This document shows positions 1 to 7,302 of a stretch of 64,000 nucleotides of DNA, piece by piece. How positions within the stretch are numbered: position 1 is the first letter of the stretch; each line of letters starts with the position of its first letter. Where the stretch lies: assembly GCF_014646815.1 (NCBI RefSeq), contig NZ_BMNZ01000002.1, positions 434,001 to 498,000 on the forward strand, given 5' to 3'. Under the pieces are notes generated by a model that was not told the DNA's origin, made no database searches, and saw nothing but the letters and a program-made list of their open reading frames with translations. The stretch is from Terrabacter tumescens (lineage in GTDB: Bacteria; Actinomycetota; Actinomycetes; Actinomycetales; Dermatophilaceae). A program made the translations under genes and the position numbers.

Positions 1-1
1 G

Positions 2-169
2 GACTTCGAGACGAGGTCGTCCTACAGCGTGTGCGTGCGGGTCACCGACAGCGGCGCACCGGCCCAGTCGTTCGACGCGCTCCTCACCGTCACGGTGGGC
101 GACGTCAAGGAGGCTGCCCCGGGCGGCGGCAGCCCGACGCCACCGGCGACACGCTCGCCCGTGAGGTGA
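2..169 (+). CDS. C-terminal end of a cadherin-like surface protein (partial)
   Basis: Only the last 55 codons are inside the window; the frame is open from the first base to TGA at 167-169. Residues about 3-36 read as the last strands of a cadherin-type beta-sandwich: a 'Y-S-V-C-V-R-V-T-D-S-G' strand and loop, then 'L-L-T-V-T-V-G-D-V'. Cadherin and dystroglycan-like repeats end in this way. The final 20 residues are Pro/Gly/Thr-rich, with no LPXTG motif or transmembrane helix visible. Such domains usually belong to long secreted or surface proteins. Domain order and function are upstream of the window. Confidence 0.6.
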   Translation, partial: DFETRSSYSVCVRVTDSGAPAQSFDALLTVTVGDVKEAAPGGGSPTPPATRSPVR

Positions 170-268
170 CGACCGGCGCCGCCGACAGGACGCCGGCAGC
201 GCGTATCAAGGACCGACCATGAGGCGGCACACGGAGGGAGGTCCGTGTGCCGCCTCGTGGCGGAGCCT

Positions 269-721
269 CTAGCTGTCCAGGGTCGCGTCGACGACGGTGA
301 GGGCCCAGGCCTGTCCCGAGGCGGCCTGGACGGTGAGGGAGTCCGCGTGCCCGTCGGTGAGGTAGCGCAGCCGGGAGGCGTAGCCCGTGCACGGCACCGG
401 AGTGTCGGACTTCGAGGCGGTGGAGACGACGACGACCTCCTCACCGCCGCGGCACACGAGGTAGGCGGTGTAGCTGCCGTCGGTCGTGATGTCGCGGGCG
501 CTCCGCGAGCTCCCCTGTCCCGTGAGGCTGGCGATGACCGACTCACCGGCCGGTGCCGCGGGCGGCGTGACCGAGATGCCCGCCGAGATGCCCGCCTGGA
601 TGCCCGCCTGGGTGGCAGGTGTGGAGGGCGCGGTCGCCGAGGTCGGTGACGAGCCCCCGGCGCAGCCGGTCAGGAGGGCGGCGCACGTGGCCACGAGGAC
701 GGAGGAGATCACGGGGCGCAT
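269..721 (-). CDS. Small predicted lipoprotein
   Basis: 150 residues. A type II signal peptide is clear: MRPVIS, a hydrophobic core, and lipobox L-L-T-G-C with Cys at residue 19. A Ser/Thr/Ala/Pro-rich linker containing a short GIQAGISAGIS repeat follows. The C-terminal ~90 residues have one pair of cysteines and no family I recognise. The start lies 10 bp after the stop of the secreted protein gene at 732-1259, so the two probably form one operon and may act together at the cell surface. GAGG lies about 8 nt before ATG. Function unknown. Confidence 0.7.
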   Translation of the reverse strand: MRPVISSVLVATCAALLTGCAGGSSPTSATAPSTPATQAGIQAGISAGISVTPPAAPAGESVIASLTGQGSSRSARDITTDGSYTAYLVCRGGEEVVVVSTASKSDTPVPCTGYASRLRYLTDGHADSLTVQAASGQAWALTVVDATLDS

Positions 722-731
722 CGGGCTGACC

Positions 732-1259
732 TCAGCGCAGACGCCAGGCGAGGACCGCCGGGGCGGTGACGTAGAAGGTGTAGTTGGGGAGCTGGTTCAT
801 GCCGCTCGCACCGGTCCGCAGCACCGTGCCCTTGTAGAGGTAGCTGCCGCGGTCGCAGTAGCGGGTCGTGTTGGGCGGCACCGCGACGGTCGTCGACGAG
901 CCGATGGACGTCGTCACGGAGTTGGTCACGGTCGCCGAGACCGAGGCGTCGACCGAGGCGACGAGGAAGGCCTTGACGGAGGCGCTGACGGAGGCCGTGG
1001 CGCTCGACGTGTAGGTGCTCGAGCTGTCGACCCTGCAGGTCAGGCTCGCGGTGCTGCTCGTCGTGTTGATGACCATGTCAGTGAACAGGGTCTTGAAGCC
1101 GGAGCCGGCGGTGCTCGTGACCTGGTAGCAGTAGGTCGTCGTGCCGCTGGACTCGCACTTGGCGGTGGCGGCGCTCGCGGGGGCTGCGGCTCCGGCGCCG
1201 ATGGCGGCGACGGTGACGGCGACAGCGGCGCCCTTGGTGAGCAGCTTCGAGAACGACAT
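732..1259 (-). CDS. Secreted Ser/Thr-rich protein of unknown function
   Basis: 175 residues with a classical Sec signal peptide (MSFSKLLTKG, hydrophobic Ala/Val core, likely AxA cleavage near residue 31). The mature part has four cysteines, possibly two disulfides. Its central region (about 85-125) is rich in Ser, Thr, Val and Ala with a repeating S-V-S-A-S-V pattern, suggesting beta-strands or a beta-solenoid. AGAAGGAG lies 8 nt before ATG, a near-perfect ribosome binding site that suggests strong expression. It is the first gene of a probable two-gene operon with the lipoprotein downstream. No enzymatic motif is visible. Confidence 0.7.
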   Translation of the reverse strand: MSFSKLLTKGAAVAVTVAAIGAGAAAPASAATAKCESSGTTTYCYQVTSTAGSGFKTLFTDMVINTTSSTASLTCRVDSSSTYTSSATASVSASVKAFLVASVDASVSATVTNSVTTSIGSSTTVAVPPNTTRYCDRGSYLYKGTVLRTGASGMNQLPNYTFYVTAPAVLAWRLR

Positions 1260-1352
1260 GGTGGATCTCCTTCTGTGAGGGGGTGGCCGAGATGGCCGAG
1301 TGAGGTGGTGCAGGAAACTCGGGTGGTGCGGATCAGGTGGATCGAGCGCGTC

Positions 1353-1631
1353 TCAGGGTCGGCCGGCCGGGTCGGGGACCCACCACGGAGGGTCGCCACC
1401 CAGGGCGTCCACCGCTGAGTGCAGCGCGACCAGCCGGGCGAGGGCGTGGGCCGGGTCCTTGGCCGTGACGAAGACACCGATGTCGATGCGGTCGGCGCGG
1501 GCCTGGGCCCTCGCGTGCTCGACGAACGGCATCCTTGTGATGGCTGCGGTCAGCAGCTCGCCGGCCTCCGCCGCGGACGTCTCCGGCGAGGCGAGCGGCC
1601 CCGGTCGGAGCGTCAGGGGCAGGAGGTACAT
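1353..1631 (-). CDS. Small hypothetical protein coupled to a secreted peptide gene
   Basis: 92 residues, not recognised. The ATG at 1631 follows the upstream gene's TGA by one base (TGAGATG), so translation is probably coupled. There is no signal peptide or membrane helix. The middle is Ala/Arg-rich and likely helical, and the C-terminus ends in a W-W-V-P-D-P segment. It sits with 1633-1872 in a minus-strand pair divergent from the broken regulator at 2052-3022, which may have controlled it. Coding status rests on the coupling and codon use. Confidence 0.5.
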   Translation of the reverse strand: MYLLPLTLRPGPLASPETSAAEAGELLTAAITRMPFVEHARAQARADRIDIGVFVTAKDPAHALARLVALHSAVDALGGDPPWWVPDPAGRP

Positions 1632-1632
1632 C

Positions 1633-1872
1633 TCATCGGCTCCGGTTCGAGCCCCACTCGAAGCCGCCGGCGACGACGACCCCCGAGCCCTGGTCGGCGG
1701 AGGCGGTGAGGGCCGCGTGGGTGGACGAGACGTGGGCCGGGCCCGCGATGGGAGCAGTGGCGCCGAGGGCCGCGGCGAGGCAGAGGCCGGCGGCGACGGC
1801 CAGGCCGGTGAAGGCGGTGGAGACAGTGGCGGAGAGGGAGGTGGTGGTGGTCGGAGCGGGCGACTTCTTCAT
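1633..1872 (-). CDS. Small secreted or membrane-anchored peptide
   Basis: 79 residues from the ATG at 1872 (MKKSPAP...). That start gives a typical basic n-region followed by a hydrophobic stretch (about residues 12-40, Ala/Leu/Val/Gly). An in-frame ATG at 1887 adds five residues, but its GAGG directly abuts the codon. The mature part is about 40 residues ending G-F-E-W-G-S-N. It is the first gene of a two-gene unit divergent from a TrmB/LuxR-type regulator. Small exported peptides next to such regulators can be signals or surface modifiers, but nothing here proves either. Confidence 0.5.
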   Translation of the reverse strand: MKKSPAPTTTTSLSATVSTAFTGLAVAAGLCLAAALGATAPIAGPAHVSSTHAALTASADQGSGVVVAGGFEWGSNRSR

Positions 1873-2051
1873 GGTCTGCGTTCCCATCCTCGGGGGGTCT
1901 TCTGCTGAGGTGAACGTTGCTCCTGAGCGGGAACGCCGGGAAGGGATATGCTCTGGCCGCAACGGGCCTGTCCGCTTGCGGACACGACCGGGCGGGGCGG
2001 CCGAACGGGGGTCCGCAACCGTCGCGGTCACGGCCCAGACAGGGGTGGGGC

Positions 2052-3022
2052 ATGGACCTCGACGACGATGCGGCCGCGGTCTACCGCGCCATGCTCGACG
2101 ACCACACGCAGACCGTTGCAGATCTGGCAATTGCCTTGTCGCTCAGTCGTCCTCGGGTGCGTAAGGCGCTCGACACGCTCGCCGACACTGCCCTGCTCCA
2201 GCCAGCCGGCTCCGACCCGCTGGTCCTCGTCCCGTCGCCGCCGCGCGTCGGCATGGCGAGGCTCGTCGCCGAGGCCGAGGTGGCGCTGGCTGCCCAGGCC
2301 CGACGCGTCGCGGCCGTGCGCGCGCTCATGGAGACGATGGCGGCCGATCACGACGCCCACCTGCACCGCGAGGCGCTCGTGCACCACCGCACCGTCGAGG
2401 GCGTGCGCGACCGGCTCCAGGAGCTGGCGCTCGAGGCCCGCACCGAGTGCGTCTCGCTCAACCCGGGCCGCGCGCACAAGCCCGACGCGATGGCCGCGAG
2501 CAAGCCGCTCAACCAGCTCGCCCTCGAGCGCGGCGTCGCGATCCGCGCCGTCTACCAGGACAGCTTCCGCCACGACCCGGCCACGCTCGACTACGCCCGG
2601 TGGCTCACCGACATGGGTGGGCAGGCGCGGACCATGCCCGAGTGCCGATGCTCCTCGTCGTCGTCCGCGAGGTCGCGCTGCTGCCGCGCGTCGTCGGCGA
2701 CCCGTCGCAGGGCGCGATCGAGGTGCGGTCACCGGCGCTCGTCGCGGCCCTCGTGGACCACGTCGAGATGGTGTGGCTGCTGGCCGAGCCCTTCGGCGAG
2801 GCGCGCCGGCGCGAGGCGCCGCTGACGAGCGCCACGAGCCGGCAGCTGCTGCAGATGCTCGCCTCGGGCGCCACCGACGAGTCCGCGGCGCGGCGCCTCG
2901 GCCTGTCCACCCGGACGGTCCGGCGGCTGATGAGCGACTTCATGGCGCAGACGGGGGCGACGAGCCGATTCCAGGCCGGGGTCGAGGCGGCCCGCCGCGG
3001 CCTGCTCGATGCCCGAGACTGA
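2052..3022 (+). pseudogene. TrmB/LuxR-type two-HTH regulator, broken by a -1 frameshift
   Basis: Two overlapping open frames together encode one recognisable regulator. Codons 1-197 (2052-2642) hold an N-terminal winged HTH (about residues 8-50, V-A-D-L-A-I-A-L-S-L-S-R-P-R-V) and an effector-type middle domain. The second frame (2642-3022) continues with the rest of that domain and a C-terminal LuxR-type HTH with L-G-L-S-T-R-T-V-R-R-L-M. The join is at G-A-G|T-G-C-C-G; one extra G there restores a continuous protein of about 322 residues. The site is not a slippery heptamer, so programmed shifting is unlikely. It is either a true mutation or a sequencing error. Gene 1633-1872 diverges from it across a 180-bp gap. 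Confidence 0.75.
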
Positions 3023-3099
3023 CGAGGGCGGCTCCGGCGCCGGCCCAGGGGGCGCGCCACACGGCATACGCGATCATCGCGCGGGAGGGGACGGAGGCG

Positions 3100-3141
3100 C
3101 CGGGCCGGGGGCACCCGCTTCTTGAGCGCCTCCCGGCCCGG
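3100..3141. terminator. GC-rich hairpin between convergent genes
   Basis: Perfect 10-bp stem (CCGGGCCGGG / CCCGGCCCGG) with a 22-nt loop, lying between the convergent regulator and the MpaB-family gene. No T-run follows. This is typical of GC-rich actinobacterial bidirectional terminators, so function is inferred from position. Confidence 0.5.
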
Positions 3142-3155
3142 TCAAAGATGGCCGC

Positions 3156-4103
3156 TCAGCTGGCGGCCTGGACCCCGACGAGTTCATCCGGCTCGTCGGG
3201 GGGTCTGTGGGTGTCGTCCGGCGGGACGTCGGACGGTCGGCGCTCGGCGAGGCCGGCCATGCCCCAGCGCACCGCGGCCGTGCCGAGGTGGCCGAGCGGA
3301 CGCGCCACGAGACTCGAGACGACCCCGGGCAGCGGGATGCCGAGCATCTCGCGCGCCCACCCGGGTAGCAGCGAGACACCGCCGGAAGCGAGGGTGCCGT
3401 AGCCGGGGCGGGCGTAGTAGGGCAGCGGCGGGTCGAGCAGGAGGAAGCGCGCGGCCTCGCGGGCAGCGGGGCTCGTCTCGAGCTCGGGGCGGTAGGACTG
3501 CAGGACCGCTCGCAGCTCGGCCACCGACGTCGGCGGGTCGATGACCCCGAGCCGTGCGGCGGGGATGCCGGCCTGCGCGACGTAGACGTCGGCCTCGTCG
3601 TCGGTCAGGGGCGTGTCGCCGAAGGTCTGGTAGCCGCGCAGGAACGAGTCGATCTCGGCGACGTGCACCCACCTGAGCAGGTGCGGGTCGCCAGCGCGGT
3701 ACGGCCGGCCGAGGTGGTCCTTGCCGCGGACCCGCTCGTGGATCGAGCGGACCATGGCGATGGCCTCCTCGGCGTGCTCGATCGTGCCGAAGGTCGTCGT
3801 GGCGAGGTAGTGGCTGGTGCGCTGGAGCCGGCCCCACGGGTCGCTCTTGTAGCCGCTGTGGCCCGCAACCCCCGCCATTGCCATGGGGTGGAGCATCTGG
3901 AGCAGGAGCGAGGTGACGCCGGCGGGGAACATCGAGGCGTCGGCATGGACTCGCCACACCGGGTCGTCCGGCGTGAACCACCGCTCTCCCTGGGCACCCC
4001 AGATCCGCTGCGCACGGGCCGGCGCGTCGTCGCCCGCGACCTTGCTGCGCAGCATCTTGCCGAGCTGGCGCTGGACCAGCCGGGTGCCTGCGGTGGGACT
4101 CAT
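3156..4103 (-). CDS. Oxygenase MpaB family (DUF2236) protein
   Basis: 315 residues. The protein matches the MpaB/latex-clearing-protein-like DUF2236 family, haem-dependent or haem-like oxygenases common in actinobacteria. Family signs are W-R-V-H-A-D after the N-terminus, H-P-M-A-M-A-G-V-A-G-H-S, a G-T-x-E-x-A segment, the W-V-H-V-A-E helix that can supply a haem ligand His, and 'S-F-L-R-G-Y-Q-x-F'. The substrate is unknown. ATG at 4103 is preferred over 4115 because a TATGTT box ends 7 nt before it, indicating a leaderless transcript. The C-terminal ~25 residues are Pro/Asp-rich and probably disordered. Confidence 0.8.
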   Translation of the reverse strand: MSPTAGTRLVQRQLGKMLRSKVAGDDAPARAQRIWGAQGERWFTPDDPVWRVHADASMFPAGVTSLLLQMLHPMAMAGVAGHSGYKSDPWGRLQRTSHYLATTTFGTIEHAEEAIAMVRSIHERVRGKDHLGRPYRAGDPHLLRWVHVAEIDSFLRGYQTFGDTPLTDDEADVYVAQAGIPAARLGVIDPPTSVAELRAVLQSYRPELETSPAAREAARFLLLDPPLPYYARPGYGTLASGGVSLLPGWAREMLGIPLPGVVSSLVARPLGHLGTAAVRWGMAGLAERRPSDVPPDDTHRPPDEPDELVGVQAAS

Positions 4104-4116
4104 GACTGCCAACATA
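4104..4116 (-). promoter_or_regulatory. Leaderless promoter -10 (TATGTT)
   Basis: On the minus strand TATGTT is followed by 7 nt and then the ATG at 4103. This fits TANNNT placement for transcription starting at the start codon, and it decides between two possible starts. Confidence 0.55.
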
Positions 4117-4227
4117 ACCGCAGGTCAGGGGATGGGCGAAACGGTCTGTCCAAGCTTTGTCCGAACTTACGAACACGTGTCCGAACTGCGCCGTCGCGCG
4201 GGTGCTCGGTCGCGCCCGGGCCGACGC

Positions 4228-4632
4228 TCAGCCGAGGGTGATCCTGATGCCCGCCCGCGGCGTACGGGGGCGGATGCGGTCGGTGACGACGGCGAGCGCG
4301 TCACCGAGCCGCGCCATGACGTACTTGCGGCCCAGGGCTCGCTTGACGGCGGCGACGCCCTCGGGCGTGCGGTCGACGACGGCCGTGCCGGCATACGTCG
4401 GCGCCCCCTCGGGCACCCGGCCGCGGAGGTCGCACGGACGCAGCTCGACCCGCGAGGTGTGCGCGAGCCGCTTGAGCTTGCCGCTCGGGTCGACGGTGAC
4501 GACGACGAGCTCGCCGCCGTCGAGCGCGACCCACACCGGCGTCGACACCGGCTCGCCCGACCGGCGGAAGGTCGTCAGCGACACGTAGCGGTTGGCGTTG
4601 ACGACGTCGAGGTCGCTCGGCATGGGGCTCAC
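4228..4632 (-). CDS. PPOX-class (F420/flavin split-barrel) oxidoreductase
   Basis: 134 residues, the size of single-domain pyridoxamine-5'-phosphate-oxidase-like split barrels. It shows the family pattern N-R-Y-V-S-L-T-T-F-R-R-S-G-E-P-V-S-T-P-V-W-V, then 'G-K-L-K-R-L' and 'V-x-L-R-P-C-D-x-R-G'. Many actinobacterial members bind F420. The protein at 24559-24960 is a paralogue with the same blocks. GTG at 4632 is chosen because TACGCT ends 7 nt before it; ATG 4623 is the alternative. It is divergent from the 2H phosphoesterase gene. Confidence 0.8.
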   Translation of the reverse strand: MSPMPSDLDVVNANRYVSLTTFRRSGEPVSTPVWVALDGGELVVVTVDPSGKLKRLAHTSRVELRPCDLRGRVPEGAPTYAGTAVVDRTPEGVAAVKRALGRKYVMARLGDALAVVTDRIRPRTPRAGIRITLG

Positions 4633-4645
4633 CGGGCCAAGCGTA
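4633..4645 (-). promoter_or_regulatory. Leaderless promoter -10 (TACGCT)
   Basis: TACGCT plus a 7-nt spacer precede the GTG at 4632 on the minus strand. The spacing matches the other leaderless candidates in the window. Confidence 0.5.
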
Positions 4646-4673
4646 GGCGTCGCCGGCGTGACCACAATGGGCC

Positions 4674-5198
4674 ATGGCGCTCGCGCTGTGTCTGCTGCTC
4701 GACCCCCGGTCCGACCGGCTCGTCCGCACGCTGTGGCGGGCGCTCGAGGACGAGGGCGTCCCGACGCTGCTCACGCACACCCACGGCCGCCACGTGCCCC
4801 ACCTGTCGTATGCCGTCCTGCTGGCCTGCGACCCCGGCGCGGTGCGTGCCGCCGTGGACGGGTTGCGCGACGCCGGTCCCGTCGAGGTCGCCGTGCAGGG
4901 GACCGTGGTCTTCCCGCGTGGCCGGGCGGCGCTCGCCGGCTCGACGTCGGCCGGGCTCGCCGTCCGTCAGGCCACGGCCGTCGAGGCGTTGCGTGCGACC
5001 GGTGCCACGATCCACCGCCACTACGAGCCCGGGCACTGGCTGCCGCACGTGTCGGCCACGACCGGTGTCGCCGGGTCGCGGATGCCGGCCGTCGTCGAGG
5101 CCGTCTCGGACCGGCTGCCGCTCACCCTCCGGTGCGACCGGGCCGCCCTCATCGACACGACCGACGGGACCACGTGGCTGCTGCCGGTCGTGCCGTGA
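4674..5198 (+). CDS. 2'-5' RNA ligase-like (2H phosphoesterase) protein
   Basis: 174 residues. Two H-x-S motifs spaced as in 2H phosphoesterases are visible: H-V-P-H-L-S-Y near residue 45 and H-W-L-P-H-V-S-A near 123, each in the family's P-H-h-[ST] context. The family includes RNA ligases and cyclic phosphodiesterases acting on 2',3'-cyclic or 2'-5' linked nucleotides. The natural substrate here cannot be inferred. A weak CACAAT box lies 5 nt before ATG, so transcription may be near-leaderless. The short gap to the PPOX gene acts as a bidirectional promoter region. Confidence 0.75.
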   Translation: MALALCLLLDPRSDRLVRTLWRALEDEGVPTLLTHTHGRHVPHLSYAVLLACDPGAVRAAVDGLRDAGPVEVAVQGTVVFPRGRAALAGSTSAGLAVRQATAVEALRATGATIHRHYEPGHWLPHVSATTGVAGSRMPAVVEAVSDRLPLTLRCDRAALIDTTDGTTWLLPVVP

Positions 5199-5482
5199 TC
5201 CGACTCTGACTAGTCACCGATGGTCCGTTTGTGTCATCTTGCGTCATTTCCAGGAACTGCGCCGGGACCGGCGTGTCACTCTGGCGTGGTCGTCCTGGAG
5301 CGGGACACTCGTTCCCAGGAAGACCAAGACTTCGGCGGTTGGCCCGTTGTGGTACGTGAACCGTCACTGGTGGCCCGGACTCGCGAGCGCGAGCCGGGCT
5401 CCATCTTCTTCAGGGGCGCCCCGTCCGCTTCCGGCGGATCTTGTCTCTGGCGGATCGCCCCGTGCGGCAACGGGATCCGGAC
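5199..5482. other. Gene-free stretch with lower G+C
   Basis: About 280 bp between the 2H phosphoesterase and the SRPBCC gene. G+C is visibly lower than in flanking genes. Open frames here lack the usual third-position bias. Apart from the leaderless -10 box at its right edge I see no hairpin or repeat. It could be a decayed gene or an old insertion. Confidence 0.4.
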
Positions 5483-5495
5483 TACCGTGGTGAGC
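5483..5495 (+). promoter_or_regulatory. Leaderless promoter -10 (TACCGT)
   Basis: TACCGT at 5483-5488 and a 7-nt spacer precede ATG 5496. There is no Shine-Dalgarno-like sequence in between. This supports the internal ATG rather than the far-upstream open frame. Confidence 0.55.
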
Positions 5496-6140
5496 ATGAG
5501 GCGAGTCCTCGCACCGCTGGTCGTGGGCGGCGCCGCGCTGTCCGTCGTGACGCTGCGGTGGTCCGCGCTGCACTGGGGCGCCACCACCGAGGAGACCCGC
5601 GAGCTGCTCCCCGGTGACGAGATCCTGCGCGATCCCGGCCTCGTCGCCACGCGCGCCATCACGATCGAGGCGCCGCCGGAGGAGGTCTGGCGCTGGGTCG
5701 TGCAGATGGGGTCCGACCGAGGCGGCTTCTACAGCTACGACGGGCTCGAGAACCGCGCCGGCTGCCACCTGCACAGCGCCGACACCGTCGTCGACGCCTG
5801 GCAGCACCTCGAGCCCGGCGACCTCGTGCGCCTCCACCCGAGGGTCGCGCTCACGGTCGCAGCCGTCGATCCCGGCCACTCCCTTGTGCTGCACGCGGCC
5901 CCAGCCATGGCCGTAGCAGGCGCCGGCGTGCCGGACGCCGCCCCCTACGACTTCACGTGGTCGTTCGTGCTGCGCCGACACCCGCACCGCGCGACCCGGC
6001 TCATCACGCGCGAGCGTTTCTCCTACACCCACCGCTGGTCGCCGCTGCTCGTCGAACCAGTCTCTGCCGCAAGCTCGCTCATGAGCCAGAAGATGCTGCG
6101 CGGCATCCGTGACCGGGCCGAGCGGGCAGACCGGACGTAG
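5496..6140 (+). CDS. SRPBCC/START-like protein with N-terminal membrane anchor
   Basis: 214 residues. The N-terminus (MRRVLAPLVVGGAALSVVTL) is a probable membrane anchor or uncleaved signal. Residues about 50-205 look like a polyketide-cyclase/SRPBCC fold: 'I-T-I-E-A-P-P-E-E-V-W-R-W-V-V-Q-M-G' is the usual first strand and helix, 'F-Y-S-Y-D-G-L-E-N' follows, and a terminal helix carries S-S-L-M-S-Q-K-M-L-R-G-I. Such folds bind hydrophobic ligands. Ligand and role are unknown. A terminator-like hairpin follows. Confidence 0.7.
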   Translation: MRRVLAPLVVGGAALSVVTLRWSALHWGATTEETRELLPGDEILRDPGLVATRAITIEAPPEEVWRWVVQMGSDRGGFYSYDGLENRAGCHLHSADTVVDAWQHLEPGDLVRLHPRVALTVAAVDPGHSLVLHAAPAMAVAGAGVPDAAPYDFTWSFVLRRHPHRATRLITRERFSYTHRWSPLLVEPVSAASSLMSQKMLRGIRDRAERADRT

Positions 6141-6147
6141 GCCTGCG

Positions 6148-6173
6148 CGCTCGGCCCGGTGGGCGGCCGAGCG
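6148..6173. terminator. Hairpin between convergent genes
   Basis: Perfect 9-bp stem CGCTCGGCC/GGCCGAGCG with an 8-nt loop, immediately after the SRPBCC gene and before the end of the convergent Hcp-like gene. No T-run follows. Probably a bidirectional terminator. Confidence 0.5.
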
Positions 6174-6190
6174 ACGTGGTTCAGCTCGGT

Positions 6191-6844
6191 TCAGGTCACC
6201 GTGCTGGTGCCGGAGGCCGTGCGTACGTTCCAGGTGGCGCTGATGGTCTGACCGGGACCGCCGGTGTCGGACTGCAGGAAGATCGTGTACCTGATGCTCG
6301 CGAAGGCGAGGGAGAAGGAGTCCGTGGGCAGCCCACCGCCATCGGAGGCTGCCGACTGGTAGGACGCTACGGCGACGTCCTTCAGCTCGATCTCGACGAA
6401 CTTCCTCGGGTCGGTCCCGGCCGTCATGCCTTCGAGCAACGCAGTGCTCAGGTGCTTGCCGTTCATGGCACGGAGGAACAGCAGTGGGCTGGCGGACCCG
6501 AAGCTCGACACGAAGGACAGGTTGCTGAGGCTGGGCTTGCTGGAGGACCATCCGGAGCCGGACACCGTCGAGGAGTTCGAGGCGCCCCAGGAGTAGCTCA
6601 GCGTCTCGATCCACCCCGCATGTCGCGCATCGGTGCTGTCGCCCGGGATCGAGTCGAGCTGGAGGAAGTAGCGGCCGGCCGTGATCCCGGCCAGGGCCGC
6701 AACCGTGGCCATGGACGGCGGCTCGGCGGCCGAGGCGTGTCCGCTGCCGAGCGCCATGGCGCCGGTGAGCCCGCCGAGGCCGAGCGCCCCGGTCTTCAGG
6801 GCCCCGCGCCGGGTGGTGGTGGGTGTTTCGCTTCCGTCGACCAT
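6191..6844 (-). CDS. Tat-exported Hcp-like (type VI tube protein family) protein
   Basis: 217 residues. A Tat signal is visible at residues 8-42: T-T-R-R-G-A-L-K, a hydrophobic Gly/Ala/Leu core and an A-S-A-A-E cleavage site. The mature domain carries the Hcp1/EvpC pattern: 'F-L-Q-L-D-S-I-P-G-D-S', 'H-A-G-W-I-E-T-L-S-Y-S-W-G', 'S-N-L-S-F-V-S-S', 'L-F-L-R-A-M-N-G-K-H', 'V-E-I-E-L-K-D-V' and 'D-S-F-S-L-A-F-A-S-I-R-Y-T'. Proteobacterial Hcp hexamers form the T6SS tube and lack Tat signals. No other T6SS gene is near, so a stand-alone secreted ring protein is more likely. ATG 6844 is chosen for the GAGGGG site ahead of it. Confidence 0.8.
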   Translation of the reverse strand: MVDGSETPTTTRRGALKTGALGLGGLTGAMALGSGHASAAEPPSMATVAALAGITAGRYFLQLDSIPGDSTDARHAGWIETLSYSWGASNSSTVSGSGWSSSKPSLSNLSFVSSFGSASPLLFLRAMNGKHLSTALLEGMTAGTDPRKFVEIELKDVAVASYQSAASDGGGLPTDSFSLAFASIRYTIFLQSDTGGPGQTISATWNVRTASGTSTVT

Positions 6845-7001
6845 GTGTGACCCCTCAGGGCTGTGGTGGCTGGAGCTGCCACGGGATCTCATCGTGGCGC
6901 GAAACACTCTGTGGCGTCGGGGGATCCGTCAAGACTGACACGATGACAAGAGGCGCTTGTCAAGCTATCTGGGGCGATGTCAGGACAATGTCAGGACGCT
7001 C

Positions 7002-7244
7002 TCAGGACAGGGGCTGCTCCGGTGCGATCCGTCGTCCCCGGGTGAAGTAGGCGATCGGCCCGACCCAGTTGATCGCGATGATCGCCGCCCACTTGGCTTT
7101 GCTCCCGGCCACCTCCTCAGCCGGACGACGGGCCAGGTCGGTCCACGCCGCCGCGGCGAGCGACAGTTGCACGCAGCCGACCACGATGACCGCGGTCCGC
7201 TGGCCGCTCGTCAGGTCCGACCACTTCTTCTTCTTCTGTGCCAT
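7002..7244 (-). CDS. Small membrane protein with PLDc_N-type domain
   Basis: 80 residues. A basic N-terminus (MAQKKKKW) precedes two transmembrane segments, about residues 18-38 and 52-68. The second reads W-A-A-I-I-A-I-N-W-V-G-P-I-A-Y-F. W-x-x-x-I-x-x-x-x-G-P-I-x-Y-F is the signature of the phospholipase-D-nuclease N-terminal (PLDc_N) membrane domain, which often stands alone in actinobacteria with unknown function. GGAGGAGG lies 6 nt before ATG. Confidence 0.75.
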   Translation of the reverse strand: MAQKKKKWSDLTSGQRTAVIVVGCVQLSLAAAAWTDLARRPAEEVAGSKAKWAAIIAINWVGPIAYFTRGRRIAPEQPLS

Positions 7245-7302
7245 GACCCCTCCTCCGGGGTGTGGAGATCTCGGTGCACGTGCACGAGCGCTGCATCCAC
7301 GA

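Noticed and set aside
2642-2648. Programmed -1 frameshift in the TrmB/LuxR-type regulator
   Set aside because: CCCGAGTGCC is not a slippery heptamer and no pseudoknot is apparent; loss of one G fits better.
5220-5495. N-terminal extension of the SRPBCC protein from 5220
   Set aside because: The extension has no signal peptide or coding bias, and a leaderless box directly precedes ATG 5496.
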